NCBI GenBank assembly: GCA_029983755.1
Contig: JASBYX010000027.1
Coordinates: 1 to 21,414, forward strand
Length of the DNA: 21,414 nucleotides
Reading direction: 5' to 3'
Source: Anaerovoracaceae bacterium
GTDB lineage: Bacteria > Bacillota > Clostridia > Peptostreptococcales > Anaerovoracaceae
Shown one piece after another: positions 1 through 8,128 of this stretch. Each line of letters opens with the position of its first letter. Within the stretch, counting starts at the first letter, position 1. The notes beneath the pieces were generated by a model. The model ran no database searches, was not told where the DNA came from, and saw nothing but the letters and a program-made list of their open reading frames with translations. The position numbers and the translations under genes were made by a program.

Positions 1-43
1 CAATCCTTATATTTTTTTCGTTTCACCTCTTGACTTTTAATAG

Positions 44-1342
44 TTAGTCTTTCTTAACAGCTTTATCGTATTCTCTCTTTTTTTCTTTCTTGGCATACTC
101 TTCTCCGTATGCTTCTTTAGTCAATTCATCTGAAACATTCTTATGCTTGTCTTTCCATATAATTTCCGTTGGTAAGGAAAACCCTACGCTGAAATCTCTC
201 CCATTATTTGGCTCTCTATACTCCGGCACATAGACCTCGTATTCGACTAATACAGGTTCTACCTCCGATGGAATATCCAAATCTTTAAACTGAACAACAG
301 GCCTATCATCGGCAGTATTTACAGTCTGGGATTTTTTTATTAAATCTACAATTTGTTTTGGGTCTTTTGAATATGGAATTACTTTATTTACTCGAACATA
401 ATAGTCTTGCCTTATGTATGGGAAATCACCCTTCATTAGCAGTTTATCTTCAGGATTATCACCAATCTTTTTCTTATCTTCATCAGTAAGCCCAAAGGCT
501 CTGGACTTAGGAGGCTCATCAAACCTCACCCAGGTTTTTAGCGGTACAGGCTTCTTATATGAGTTATCCTTCTTTTGAACATCTTTAAAATCCGACGGTG
601 GACTTTTAGTTTCTTGTGATTCGGCTTTCTCAAGTATATTTTTGTTTAAAAACCTACACCCTTGAAAATACACCTTAGGATATTGGGCAGGTTTAACCTG
701 TGCATAAACATTCAGTTTTGCTTCTCCTTTTTCGATATCCTCAAAACCTATATAATCAAATTTTACAATCGTACCTTCTTTTTTGAGAACCTCCTCAATT
801 ACAGGGGATTTTTTCAGGACTCCTTTAACCTTAACATCTGAGCTGGGTCCTTTTATCTCTTCCTGTTCTAAAATGATATCCTCGTCGATGGTAACCTTAT
901 CTCCATCCTTAGCTTTTTTCACTGCTTCAAGAACAGCATTCCTAGTTTTTTCAGTCTTTTCGTTAGGTTCGTAACTTTGATTTAATGCCTGTGTTGCCAT
1001 ATCAATGTTTTGAAATGAAAAACTGTCCTCAGGCTCAGTTCTAATATAGTATCTAGGTGGTTCCTTACCATCTGCGACACTTAAATAATCCTTTGTAGAT
1101 TTAACGTCCGGATATTTCTTGAATATGTAATCCCTATGTTTTTCATTCCATTTATCAAGGGGTACGGCATCCTTAATTACAGGATCGTCCTTTCCTGCTT
1201 TACTGATATTAGGTATATCATCCTTTCCTGAATCCCCATCTTTTCCCAAAGTTCCCGGTTTTAAAAGAACAAAAGACAATATGATCATTAAGACCAGAAC
1301 AACGCCTACAATTCCTAGGATTTTGATTTTTTTACTGTCCAT
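44..1342 (-). CDS. Membrane-anchored protein of unknown function
   Basis: I do not recognise the family of this 432-residue protein. The sequence shows a short basic N-terminus, one hydrophobic helix at about residues 8-28, and then a long, very Lys/Asp/Glu-rich region. No lipobox cysteine follows the helix, so it is probably a single-pass membrane protein with its bulk outside the cell. Residues about 30-60 are Gly/Asp/Lys-rich and look like a flexible linker. The C-terminal 35 residues are strongly charged. No catalytic motif is visible. The ATG is preceded by AGAAGGTGA at good distance. It lies 121 bp after minD and may have its own promoter. Its position after the mre/PBP2/minD genes suggests, but does not prove, a cell-envelope role. 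Confidence is high that it is a gene and low about its function. Confidence 0.8.
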   Translation of the reverse strand: MDSKKIKILGIVGVVLVLMIILSFVLLKPGTLGKDGDSGKDDIPNISKAGKDDPVIKDAVPLDKWNEKHRDYIFKKYPDVKSTKDYLSVADGKEPPRYYIRTEPEDSFSFQNIDMATQALNQSYEPNEKTEKTRNAVLEAVKKAKDGDKVTIDEDIILEQEEIKGPSSDVKVKGVLKKSPVIEEVLKKEGTIVKFDYIGFEDIEKGEAKLNVYAQVKPAQYPKVYFQGCRFLNKNILEKAESQETKSPPSDFKDVQKKDNSYKKPVPLKTWVRFDEPPKSRAFGLTDEDKKKIGDNPEDKLLMKGDFPYIRQDYYVRVNKVIPYSKDPKQIVDLIKKSQTVNTADDRPVVQFKDLDIPSEVEPVLVEYEVYVPEYREPNNGRDFSVGFSLPTEIIWKDKHKNVSDELTKEAYGEEYAKKEKKREYDKAVKKD

Positions 1343-1429
1343 AATGGTTCACCTTCTCTCACGTCAAATCAACTTAAAATGAATCTTTTCTATCATTTTT
1401 TACCCAAATATACAACATTTTATAGAAAG

Positions 1430-1458
1430 ATTATACTATTTTTTAGAGATAGATTGTA
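1430..1458 (-). promoter_or_regulatory. Possible promoter of the 432-residue membrane protein gene
   Basis: A perfect TATAAT is read on the minus strand at 1435-1430, about 90 bp before the start codon. The -35 region is poor (TACAAT at 17 bp). A near-identical 15-base direct repeat, AGATTRTACTATTTT on the plus strand, occurs at 1428-1442 and 1451-1465. One copy covers the -10 and the other the -35 region and the minD stop codon, so a regulator could bind here. Confidence 0.35.
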
Positions 1459-1463
1459 CTATT

Positions 1464-2186
1464 TTATAGGTCAATTATCCTATTCGCAATCTTTTCGAAA
1501 TTCGCCTTAATGTAAGTGTTTTCTTTTAAGACTATTGGGATCCCAAGATTAGTTGAAATCTGAATGTTCTCATCAAACTGTATAGCTCCTATGAGAGAAG
1601 GCCTTAGAAGTTCCGTAACCTCCATAAGACTTGGGGCGTACCCCATATTGATGAGATCCGCAATTATTTTGTTGAGTATCACATATCTTTCTGTTATGCC
1701 AAGTTTCAGTAGTTGCCTGTCCAGAGCATCGGCATCCCTGATTGCAGAATATTCCGGATTTGTCACGATTATTGCCATGTCAGCACCGGCGGAAGCAATC
1801 GTAAGTCCGTCGTCTATTCCGGAAGGAGCATCTATAATTATATAGTCATATTTATCTCTAAGACGATCGCACAAAACTTTCATGTGCAAAGGTGTCAGGG
1901 TTCCGTCTTCTCTGCTTGGAGAGGCGCTCATCATATACAAGTTTTCAAATCTCTTATCCTGGATTATGCCTTGCCTGATTCTGCATACACCTGTCATGAC
2001 ATCATACACATCATAAACCACGTTGTTCTCAACCCCTAGATAAAGGTCCAGATTCCTAAGGCCCAAATCCATGTCTATGATTAGAACTTTTTTCCCGTTT
2101 TGCGCAAGTGTAGCACCAAGATTTACGGCAACCATGGTTTTACCTGTTCCACCCTTACCTGATGCTATTAATATAGATTTTCCCAT
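1464..2186 (-). CDS. minD: MinD-type septum-site ATPase, lacking the usual C-terminal membrane helix
   Basis: MinD is a ParA/MinD-family ATPase that dimerises with ATP on the membrane and directs MinC to block FtsZ assembly away from midcell. In this 240-residue protein the deviant Walker A GKGGTGKT is at 10-17 (signature Lys11, catalytic Lys16), with DMDLG at 38-42 and the Walker B-like DAPSGID at 119-125. The ATG follows GAGGAAGG at good spacing. It lies 44 bp after the PBP2 gene, matching the common clostridial order mreBCD-PBP2-minCDE, but no minC or minE is present here. The protein ends at ANRIIDL, where typical MinD proteins (about 265 residues) continue into an amphipathic membrane-targeting helix. 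Assignment to the MinD family is firm; a classical Min function is less so. Confidence 0.9.
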   Translation of the reverse strand: MGKSILIASGKGGTGKTMVAVNLGATLAQNGKKVLIIDMDLGLRNLDLYLGVENNVVYDVYDVMTGVCRIRQGIIQDKRFENLYMMSASPSREDGTLTPLHMKVLCDRLRDKYDYIIIDAPSGIDDGLTIASAGADMAIIVTNPEYSAIRDADALDRQLLKLGITERYVILNKIIADLINMGYAPSLMEVTELLRPSLIGAIQFDENIQISTNLGIPIVLKENTYIKANFEKIANRIIDL

Positions 2187-2230
2187 AATTCCTTCCTCGT
2201 TGTCTCGTACTTTTCAAAATCCACATTTTG

Positions 2231-4960
2231 TCAAAATGCTTTGTTTGTCCCTGGCTGTGTCATGGTTTCTGGCTCTTCATTTGATTTGGTGCTTGAGAGT
2301 TCTAGATACTTCTTGATGACGTCCCTGTTTATAGGCACAGCGGCAGCGGAAGTACCTCCTTGAACGAGCATAGTTGAAGTAGCAATTCTCGGATTATCAA
2401 ACGGAGCTGCTGCTATAAACCATCCGAAGTTGTCATAATCTGCTTTGAATTGGTCGATTTTGTCTCTATTCACCTTGTAATCGCTGACTCTAATCAGGGC
2501 ACTATCCACAAGATCGTTAGGTGACAAGCCTTCATATGCTTTTTCTTTTTGCATCTTTTGGATTTCTTTTTCCACTTGTTCCCACTTGACGCCGGGTGCT
2601 ATTGATCCGAGATGATCCTTCACATATGCTACTTCATCCTTCGGATTTATCTTCCCGGCTCTCTGGGCTGTTCCTGTTTTTCCGAATGCATCGTTTCCCA
2701 TGGATCCGAATTCATGGCTTCGCGCGACTACACCGTTCATTCCCACTTTAACATCGTCTAAAAGTGACATGTCAGTAAGGTTGATCTTGTAGGCCTTTTT
2801 CTTTTTAGTCAATCCCTCAGAAGACACGCCCTTAACTAAACTAAGTTGATTTCTTTCACCCTTGTTGGCTATTGTTGCTATATATCTTGCCATTTGTAAT
2901 GGAGTATATGAGTTATCCCCCTGACCGATTGACAGGTTGAAAACATCACCAACGCCCCACTTAGCCTGTCCAAAGAATGAGAATTTCGCTAAGTCGGCTA
3001 AGTCTTCAACCTTGCTCTTTATGGCATCTGTTTCCTTATCTATTCTTTTGATCAGCTCTCCTCTATCAGGATTCTCGTCCATGTACCCAATGATAGTATC
3101 GATATTCCTTTGTAGCTTCTTCTCATTCTCAGCAACGTCTTTAGGAAAATATGTATGAGCTGCTGCGGCGATAGTATATCTGAGGCTGGATTCTATAGAT
3201 GCCCTATGTCTTTTTTCAGATGGTAGCGGTGCAACGGCCTCATCAAGCTCTATACCTGTGCTTGAACCAAGACCCATCTCACTTGCAACTTCCACCATTT
3301 TATCTATACCCATATCCTTTAGTCCAAGGGAGGCTCCAGTGCCCCAATCCTTATTAGAAGCGATACAGTAAAAATAATAGTTACAAGACATGGCTATAGC
3401 CTTTGTAAGGTCCAAAACACCGTCTGTGCCGCCAAAGGTGTTCCACGTGTAGCAACCGAAGGATCTTCCTCCCAGATCTATGTGCCCTCTATCATTAATC
3501 AATCGATTTGGGCTCAATCCGCATTCCAATGCAGCTATCGCCGTTATAGGTTTAAAGGTAGAACCGGGCTGTACTGCTGATCTTGTTGCGATATTGAAGA
3601 GAGGAGCCGGTGATAGGGGATCCCTTGGGTTCTTGCTCTGGACAGATTCCCATGCTTTTTCGTCTATTCCCTTAGCAAAAATATTGGGATCATAGCTTGG
3701 TGCACTGGCAATAGCAAGCACATCTCCTGTAGGAACGTCAACCGCTACAGTCGCACCACTTTCACAGTTTGGAGCATTTCTTCTGGCATTTACAATCCCT
3801 TCAGCCAAAGCTTGTTCTGCGGCTTTCTGTAAATCTAAATCAATCGTCAGATATACGTCTTTTCCCCTCTTAGGTGGAGTCTCACTTATGGTAGAAATAT
3901 ACCTTCCGCCAGCATCTACTCTTATCCTTTTGATTCCCGACTTACCCCTCAGCTCTTTCTCATATACACCTTCTACTCCGTATTTACCGATCATATCGCT
4001 ACTGCTGTAGCCATTTTTGACATACTCAGAAGACTCTGATTCGGAAATACTACCCATATATCCAAGGACATTTGCTGCTGTCTGTCCATTGGGATAATAT
4101 CTTATGTATTCAGATGCTACATTAACACCCTTAAGGCCCACTTCTTCGAGATAGGTTGTTGTTTTGTCACTGATTTCCTTGGCTACTGTAATGGGAACAT
4201 AGCTTGTGAATCCATTCTTCGAAATCTCATTTCTTACTGCAAAAATTTTGATGGCTTCCTCGTCAGTCATGCCTTTTCGCAAAGAAAACTGCTTCTTTAA
4301 ATCGTGAAGAGTCTTCTTGGCTGACGGCTTCTTCTTGATTTCATCCTCAGTAAACAAAAACCTCTCTAAAAACGCCTTCTTGTCAGCATCAAATGTATAC
4401 TTCATGGATTTTGCTAATATAGGCAAATTGACATTATATTTTCTATATATTTCGTCAACCGCTTCAAATCTGTCAAGTCGTGGATCAACTTGATATCTAT
4501 TTCTGAGTATTTCAAAGGCATCTGCAGCTGATGTACCCCTTGCAATTTGATTTTCATCGAGCCATTTGTTTTTTTCGTAATCGAAGGTGTAATAGTAATT
4601 CCCCTTCTTGCTGATCTTTATAGGGAACTTATTCTCGTACTTATCGCCGTTTTCCTCAAGCACTTTGATCAAATTCTCGATGGATTTGTTGATCTCATTT
4701 GTCCTAAGGCCACTTGCTGTAAAGGTGACGGTAAATATCTGCTTATTGGTAGCTAAAATTTTGCCGTTCCTGTCATATATGTTACCCCTTGTTGGCGGTG
4801 TGTATATTTCCTTTGAATTTTGATGGACAGCCTTCTCGTTCCAGTTTTTGCTCTGAATCACCGATACAACAAAAAGTCTCACGACCAGAATGGCCATAAG
4901 TATCAGAATCACTATGGTAATTGGATAATATCTGGATGAGCCTTTGTTCCATCTCCTCAT
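2231..4960 (-). CDS. mrdA: Class B penicillin-binding protein 2 (elongation transpeptidase) with large inserts
   Basis: This is a DD-transpeptidase that cross-links peptidoglycan during side-wall growth as part of the rod complex with MreBCD. An N-terminal membrane helix spans about 13-36. The PBP dimer/pedestal region begins with RGNIYDRNG at 59-67. The catalytic motifs are STFK at 467-470 (nucleophile Ser467), SCN at 525-527 and KTG at 761-763. At 909 residues it is much longer than B. subtilis PbpA (about 716) or E. coli PBP2 (about 633). Extra sequence lies at about 583-665 between SCN and KTG, and at about 766-840 after KTG. Cys503, Cys526 and Cys532 cluster near the SxN motif. The start overlaps the mreD stop as ATGA and has AGGAAG upstream. 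No rodA gene is seen in the window. Confidence 0.95.
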   Translation of the reverse strand: MRRWNKGSSRYYPITIVILILMAILVVRLFVVSVIQSKNWNEKAVHQNSKEIYTPPTRGNIYDRNGKILATNKQIFTVTFTASGLRTNEINKSIENLIKVLEENGDKYENKFPIKISKKGNYYYTFDYEKNKWLDENQIARGTSAADAFEILRNRYQVDPRLDRFEAVDEIYRKYNVNLPILAKSMKYTFDADKKAFLERFLFTEDEIKKKPSAKKTLHDLKKQFSLRKGMTDEEAIKIFAVRNEISKNGFTSYVPITVAKEISDKTTTYLEEVGLKGVNVASEYIRYYPNGQTAANVLGYMGSISESESSEYVKNGYSSSDMIGKYGVEGVYEKELRGKSGIKRIRVDAGGRYISTISETPPKRGKDVYLTIDLDLQKAAEQALAEGIVNARRNAPNCESGATVAVDVPTGDVLAIASAPSYDPNIFAKGIDEKAWESVQSKNPRDPLSPAPLFNIATRSAVQPGSTFKPITAIAALECGLSPNRLINDRGHIDLGGRSFGCYTWNTFGGTDGVLDLTKAIAMSCNYYFYCIASNKDWGTGASLGLKDMGIDKMVEVASEMGLGSSTGIELDEAVAPLPSEKRHRASIESSLRYTIAAAAHTYFPKDVAENEKKLQRNIDTIIGYMDENPDRGELIKRIDKETDAIKSKVEDLADLAKFSFFGQAKWGVGDVFNLSIGQGDNSYTPLQMARYIATIANKGERNQLSLVKGVSSEGLTKKKKAYKINLTDMSLLDDVKVGMNGVVARSHEFGSMGNDAFGKTGTAQRAGKINPKDEVAYVKDHLGSIAPGVKWEQVEKEIQKMQKEKAYEGLSPNDLVDSALIRVSDYKVNRDKIDQFKADYDNFGWFIAAAPFDNPRIATSTMLVQGGTSAAAVPINRDVIKKYLELSSTKSNEEPETMTQPGTNKAF

Positions 4961-5466
4961 AAATACTTCCTAAATCTTTCTTTTCTTCTCTTCTCTTTAA
5001 TAGACTTTGTAATAAAATGATAGACAATCAGGCCGAACACAATGCTAAGTGGAATCTGCAAAGCCCAAAACTTTGCTGCAAATAGGTATGTGTATGCGGA
5101 GCCTGCCAACGCAGAAATAGCCCAGTAGGTTGAGTAATAAACTGTCATTCCCAAAACGATGTTGATAATAACTCCGAAGATATTCTCGTTGCTGAGCCAC
5201 TTGGTTAGGAAAATAGACATACCAACTGCCAGTAGCAATGAAACTGACATCATTCCCGGATATAGAGATGAGCCTATATCTCGCAAAATAGTTGCAGTCC
5301 ATCCGATGACAATCCATTTCATATGTTCTTCAGTACTGAATGTCCCTACTATAGTTATGATCAAAATGGCATTGGGTATGAATTCGTTATCTCCGAGAAA
5401 TCGTGAAACCACTCCTTGTGCAAATGCTAGTGCAAATCCCCATAAAATTTGATATCTTAACTTCAT
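4957..5466 (-). CDS. mreD: Rod shape-determining membrane protein MreD
   Basis: MreD is an integral membrane subunit of the elongation complex that links MreB and MreC to wall synthesis. This 169-residue protein is mostly hydrophobic, with about five predicted membrane segments and a strongly basic tail (KEKRRKERFRKYL) facing the cytoplasm. MreD sequences are weakly conserved, so the call rests on length, topology and its place between mreC and the PBP2 gene. The ATG lies 13 bp after mreC and follows CCGGTGA, a modest ribosome site. The stop codon overlaps the PBP2 start by four bases, indicating coupled translation. Confidence 0.92.
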   Translation of the reverse strand: MKLRYQILWGFALAFAQGVVSRFLGDNEFIPNAILIITIVGTFSTEEHMKWIVIGWTATILRDIGSSLYPGMMSVSLLLAVGMSIFLTKWLSNENIFGVIINIVLGMTVYYSTYWAISALAGSAYTYLFAAKFWALQIPLSIVFGLIVYHFITKSIKEKRRKERFRKYL

Positions 5467-5479
5467 AATGTCACCGGCT

Positions 5480-6298
5480 TCATATTATAACTGTAACCCT
5501 TCTCAGGGCATCGAAGTTAACAGATGGTTTTACGACCATTATTCTAAGCTGTCTGCTTTTATCAACTTGTATTTTTGTAACTGTTCCCACATCAATACCC
5601 CCCGGATAAATTCCCATACCCGAGGTTATAAGCTTATCTCCAATCGCAGCAGTGGCCTGGTTATTGATAAGGAATCCTGACAACTTGCCATTTTCAACCT
5701 GATCGAGTATGCCAAGCTGCTCTGAATCGCTTGCAAGTCTGAAACTAACATTGTTATTCTGATCAAGAATTGAGCTGACCTTTGCCCAATTTGGGCCTAC
5801 TTCTTTGACCTTACCCACAAGGCCACCGTTTGCAATTACAGTACTTCCCTCTTTGACACCATCCTTTTTGCCTATATCGATGGAAAAGACGTGCATCCAA
5901 GATGTGGAATCCATAGATATTATATCTCCGCTAACATGCTTTTGATCTCCGTCATTATCGATATAGTTAAGAGCCTTTGACAGTTCAGTCAAATCCTTTA
6001 GTTTTTCTTCCAACAGATTGTGTGCTTTTAGTTCTTCCCTTAGTTTCTGATTTTCCTTTTTCAGTTTTTCGTTCTCTTTCGAAAGCTTATCATAACTTCC
6101 AAGTCCCGAAAAGAACGAAGAGGTCTTGTTTCCGGCCTTATAAAAAGGCGAAGTGACGGTTTTCACAACGGTGTTAACGCCCTCAGTGATAAAATTTCCC
6201 CTGCCACCTGTAGCAACAGAGGAAATCAGTAAAACCAATGTCAGAACAATGACTGTCAACAGCCCTGATATCAATTTGTGTTCCTTGATAAATCTCAT
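5480..6298 (-). CDS. mreC: Rod shape-determining protein MreC
   Basis: MreC is the bitopic scaffold of the elongation complex. It dimerises outside the membrane and contacts PBP2 and MreD. In the 272-residue product a membrane helix covers about 9-29, a Lys/Glu-rich coiled coil about 70-108, and the double beta-barrel domain about 118-272. Typical MreC stretches are the VSGDIIS, DIGKKDGV and NGGLVGKV segments. The start is five bases after the mreB stop with only a weak AGATAGAG ribosome site, so translation probably depends on coupling to mreB. Length is normal for the family. Confidence 0.96.
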   Translation of the reverse strand: MRFIKEHKLISGLLTVIVLTLVLLISSVATGGRGNFITEGVNTVVKTVTSPFYKAGNKTSSFFSGLGSYDKLSKENEKLKKENQKLREELKAHNLLEEKLKDLTELSKALNYIDNDGDQKHVSGDIISMDSTSWMHVFSIDIGKKDGVKEGSTVIANGGLVGKVKEVGPNWAKVSSILDQNNNVSFRLASDSEQLGILDQVENGKLSGFLINNQATAAIGDKLITSGMGIYPGGIDVGTVTKIQVDKSRQLRIMVVKPSVNFDALRRVTVII

Positions 6299-6303
6299 AA
6301 TCT

Positions 6304-7347
6304 CTATCTTCTATTCACAGTGGTTGCGTAAACCTTGAGCTTTTCCACATCGTTAAGGCTCATTCCTGTGCCGGTAGCCACAGCCTCAAAGGCATTCTCA
6401 GCAGTCGCAACCTTCATACCCGTTCTGGATTCAATCAGTTTATCTAAATTCTTGATAAGGCCTCCCCCTCCTGAAAGGATCATCCCCTTTTCAGCAATAT
6501 CTGCTGCAATTTCCGGTGGAGCCTTCTCGATAGTAGCCTTAACTCCATCAACTATTATATCCACTGATTCCTGTAAGGCAATCATCATATCTCTATTTGA
6601 AACATCCAAAGTCTTTGGAAGCCCTGTCAATAGGTCCCTTCCGCTTGCCTTTACAGTTTCAATTATCTCATCTCCATTTTCATCAAGATCCAAGGATGCA
6701 GTACCAACCTTGATTTTCAGCATTTCAGCAGTCTTGTCGCCGATTAAAAGTGAATATCTCTTCCTGATATACTGTATTACAGCTTCGTTGAACTTATCAC
6801 CGGCATATCTTATGGAGGTGCTCGCAACAATTCCACCGAGAGCAATTATAGCTATGTCTGTGGTTCCGCCACCTATGTCAGCTATCATTGAAGCAGAAGA
6901 TGAATCCACATCAACGCCTGCCCCTATTGCTGCAGCCATAGGCTCCTCAAGAATATATACCTCTGAGGCTCCCATCTGCCTTACGACCTCTTCAACGGCA
7001 CGTTTTTCAACCTCGGTTACTCCACTTGGAACGCCCACGACTACTCTGAAATTCTTTACGTTATTTGCAGAAACGGCCTTGGTTATAAACTCTCTAAGCA
7101 TATCGGCAGTCCTGTCAAAATCAGAGATAACTCCGTCCCTTAGCGGCCTTACAACACTAATGTTGCTCGGTGCCTTTCCAACCATTTCCTTTGCTTCAGT
7201 TCCCACAGCCAAGGTGACTCCCCTTTTGCTGTCCAAAGCGATTACGGAAGGCTCCTCAAGAACGATTCCGCTGTCTTTAATATAGATAAGTGTATTAGCT
7301 GTACCCAGGTCAATCCCCATATCTTTGGCCGCTAAAAAGTTGAACAT
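6304..7347 (-). CDS. mreB: Actin-like rod shape protein MreB
   Basis: MreB is a bacterial actin that polymerises along the inner membrane and directs the movement of the wall-elongation machinery. Actin-fold nucleotide motifs are visible: phosphate-1 DLGTANT at about 13-19 and phosphate-2 DIGGGTTDIA near 160-170, followed by the adenosine loop ILSGGGGLI. The reading frame can be extended to a TTG at 7362, but that codon lies inside the ribosome-binding site. GGAGG sits eight bases before the ATG at 7347, so I use that start, giving 347 residues, normal for MreB. The gene follows radC by 38 bp and is close to mreC, mreD and the PBP2 gene. Confidence 0.97.
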   Translation of the reverse strand: MFNFLAAKDMGIDLGTANTLIYIKDSGIVLEEPSVIALDSKRGVTLAVGTEAKEMVGKAPSNISVVRPLRDGVISDFDRTADMLREFITKAVSANNVKNFRVVVGVPSGVTEVEKRAVEEVVRQMGASEVYILEEPMAAAIGAGVDVDSSSASMIADIGGGTTDIAIIALGGIVASTSIRYAGDKFNEAVIQYIRKRYSLLIGDKTAEMLKIKVGTASLDLDENGDEIIETVKASGRDLLTGLPKTLDVSNRDMMIALQESVDIIVDGVKATIEKAPPEIAADIAEKGMILSGGGGLIKNLDKLIESRTGMKVATAENAFEAVATGTGMSLNDVEKLKVYATTVNRR

Positions 7348-7380
7348 CTTAAATTCCTCCAATATATGTTAAATATAGAC

Positions 7381-7398
7381 GGACATCACATCATGTCC
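7381..7398. repeat. Small inverted repeat at the radC stop codon
   Basis: GGACAT and ATGTCC arms flank a six-base centre over the end of radC. On the minus strand TGGACA followed 16 bases later by TATATT lies over the same place and could be a weak promoter for mreB, in which case the dyad would overlap its -35. The arms are short and this may be chance. Confidence 0.25.
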
Positions 7399-8063
7399 AT
7401 AGCCCTAAGGCTTACAAAACTTCCATTCCCAATGATGACGTGATCCAAAACTTTAATCCCCATGAGCCTACCGCACTCCACAAGTCTCTTGGTAGTTTCA
7501 ACATCCTGCTTGCTCGGGGTCGGATCCCCACTGGGATGGTTGTGAGCTAAAATAATAGATGCAGCGGACTTTCTGGTAGCCCCCGAAAATACCTCCCGCG
7601 GATGGACAACTGTCGCTGACAATTCTCCAATAGATACAGTATCTATCTCAATCACCTCACCCTTAGAGTTCAGCAATATGGACACGAAATGTTCCTTCTT
7701 CTCATATCTCAATTTCTCCATAAGAAGTTTAGCAACATCCTCATTGCTCCTTATGCAAAATCTCTCCTCGGGAATCGCAGTAGCCATTCTCTTTCCAAGC
7801 TGAACCGCCGCCAGCACCCGAACCGCCTTAGATGGTCCGATGCCCTTAATCCTAACCAAATCCTCAAGCCTCACCTCCCCCAATTGAGAGATTCCTCCTT
7901 GAGAAATGGTCAATATTTCCACGGCCAAATCAAGAGCCGATTTCTCAACTGTCCCGCTGTTTATCAACAGGGCTAAGAGCTCCGAATTTGATAGACTGGA
8001 AATTCCCCCGTCCATCGCCTTCTCCATTGGCCTCTCGCTAACAGGTAGATTATCAATCTTCAT
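7386..8063 (-). CDS. radC: RadC/JAB-domain (JAMM metalloprotease-fold) protein
   Basis: RadC-family proteins were once linked to DNA repair, but their cellular role remains unclear. The 225-residue protein has an N-terminal helix-hairpin-helix region (IKGIGPSKA at about 72-80) and a C-terminal JAMM metal-site motif, AHNHPSGDP at 173-181, with His174, His176 and Asp180 as probable zinc ligands. An upstream in-frame TTG at 8096 is rejected: the ATG at 8063 begins the family's usual MKIDNLPVSERP-type opening and follows AGAAGG at six bases. radC next to mreB is a common arrangement in Firmicutes. A near-consensus promoter lies just upstream, inside the end of cmk. Confidence 0.93.
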   Translation of the reverse strand: MKIDNLPVSERPMEKAMDGGISSLSNSELLALLINSGTVEKSALDLAVEILTISQGGISQLGEVRLEDLVRIKGIGPSKAVRVLAAVQLGKRMATAIPEERFCIRSNEDVAKLLMEKLRYEKKEHFVSILLNSKGEVIEIDTVSIGELSATVVHPREVFSGATRKSAASIILAHNHPSGDPTPSKQDVETTKRLVECGRLMGIKVLDHVIIGNGSFVSLRAMDMM

Positions 8064-8099
8064 TCTAATCCTTCTGCCTGCACTCACTCGTAGCAAATA

Positions 8100-8128
8100 A
8101 TTATAACATTTTTAACCCTGTTTTTCAA
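8100..8128 (-). promoter_or_regulatory. Internal promoter for radC-mreBCD-PBP2-minD
   Basis: On the minus strand, TTGAAA (8128-8123), a 17-base spacer and a perfect TATAAT (8105-8100) form a near-consensus sigma-A promoter. It overlaps the last codons of cmk and sits about 37 bp before the radC ATG. It would let the cell-shape genes be transcribed independently of nrdR-cmk. Confidence 0.6.

Noticed and set aside
1..43. Possible start of a further gene at the left edge, GTG at 26 on the minus strand preceded by purine-rich bases
   Set aside because: Only eight codons would be in the window and the AGAGGTGA looks more like a ribosome site without a start in range. There is too little to call a gene.
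6335..7285. 316-codon open frame on the plus strand opposite mreB
   Set aside because: It is a long antisense shadow of mreB with no ribosome site or promoter. Its Ser/Ile/Pro-rich composition is that of a reversed gene, and mreB is certain on the other strand.
7348..7362. TTG start for mreB at 7362
   Set aside because: The TTG overlaps the GGAGG that serves the ATG at 7347, so it cannot be the real start.
8064..8096. TTG start for radC at 8096
   Set aside because: There is no ribosome site before it. The ATG at 8063 has AGAAGG and matches the usual family N-terminus.
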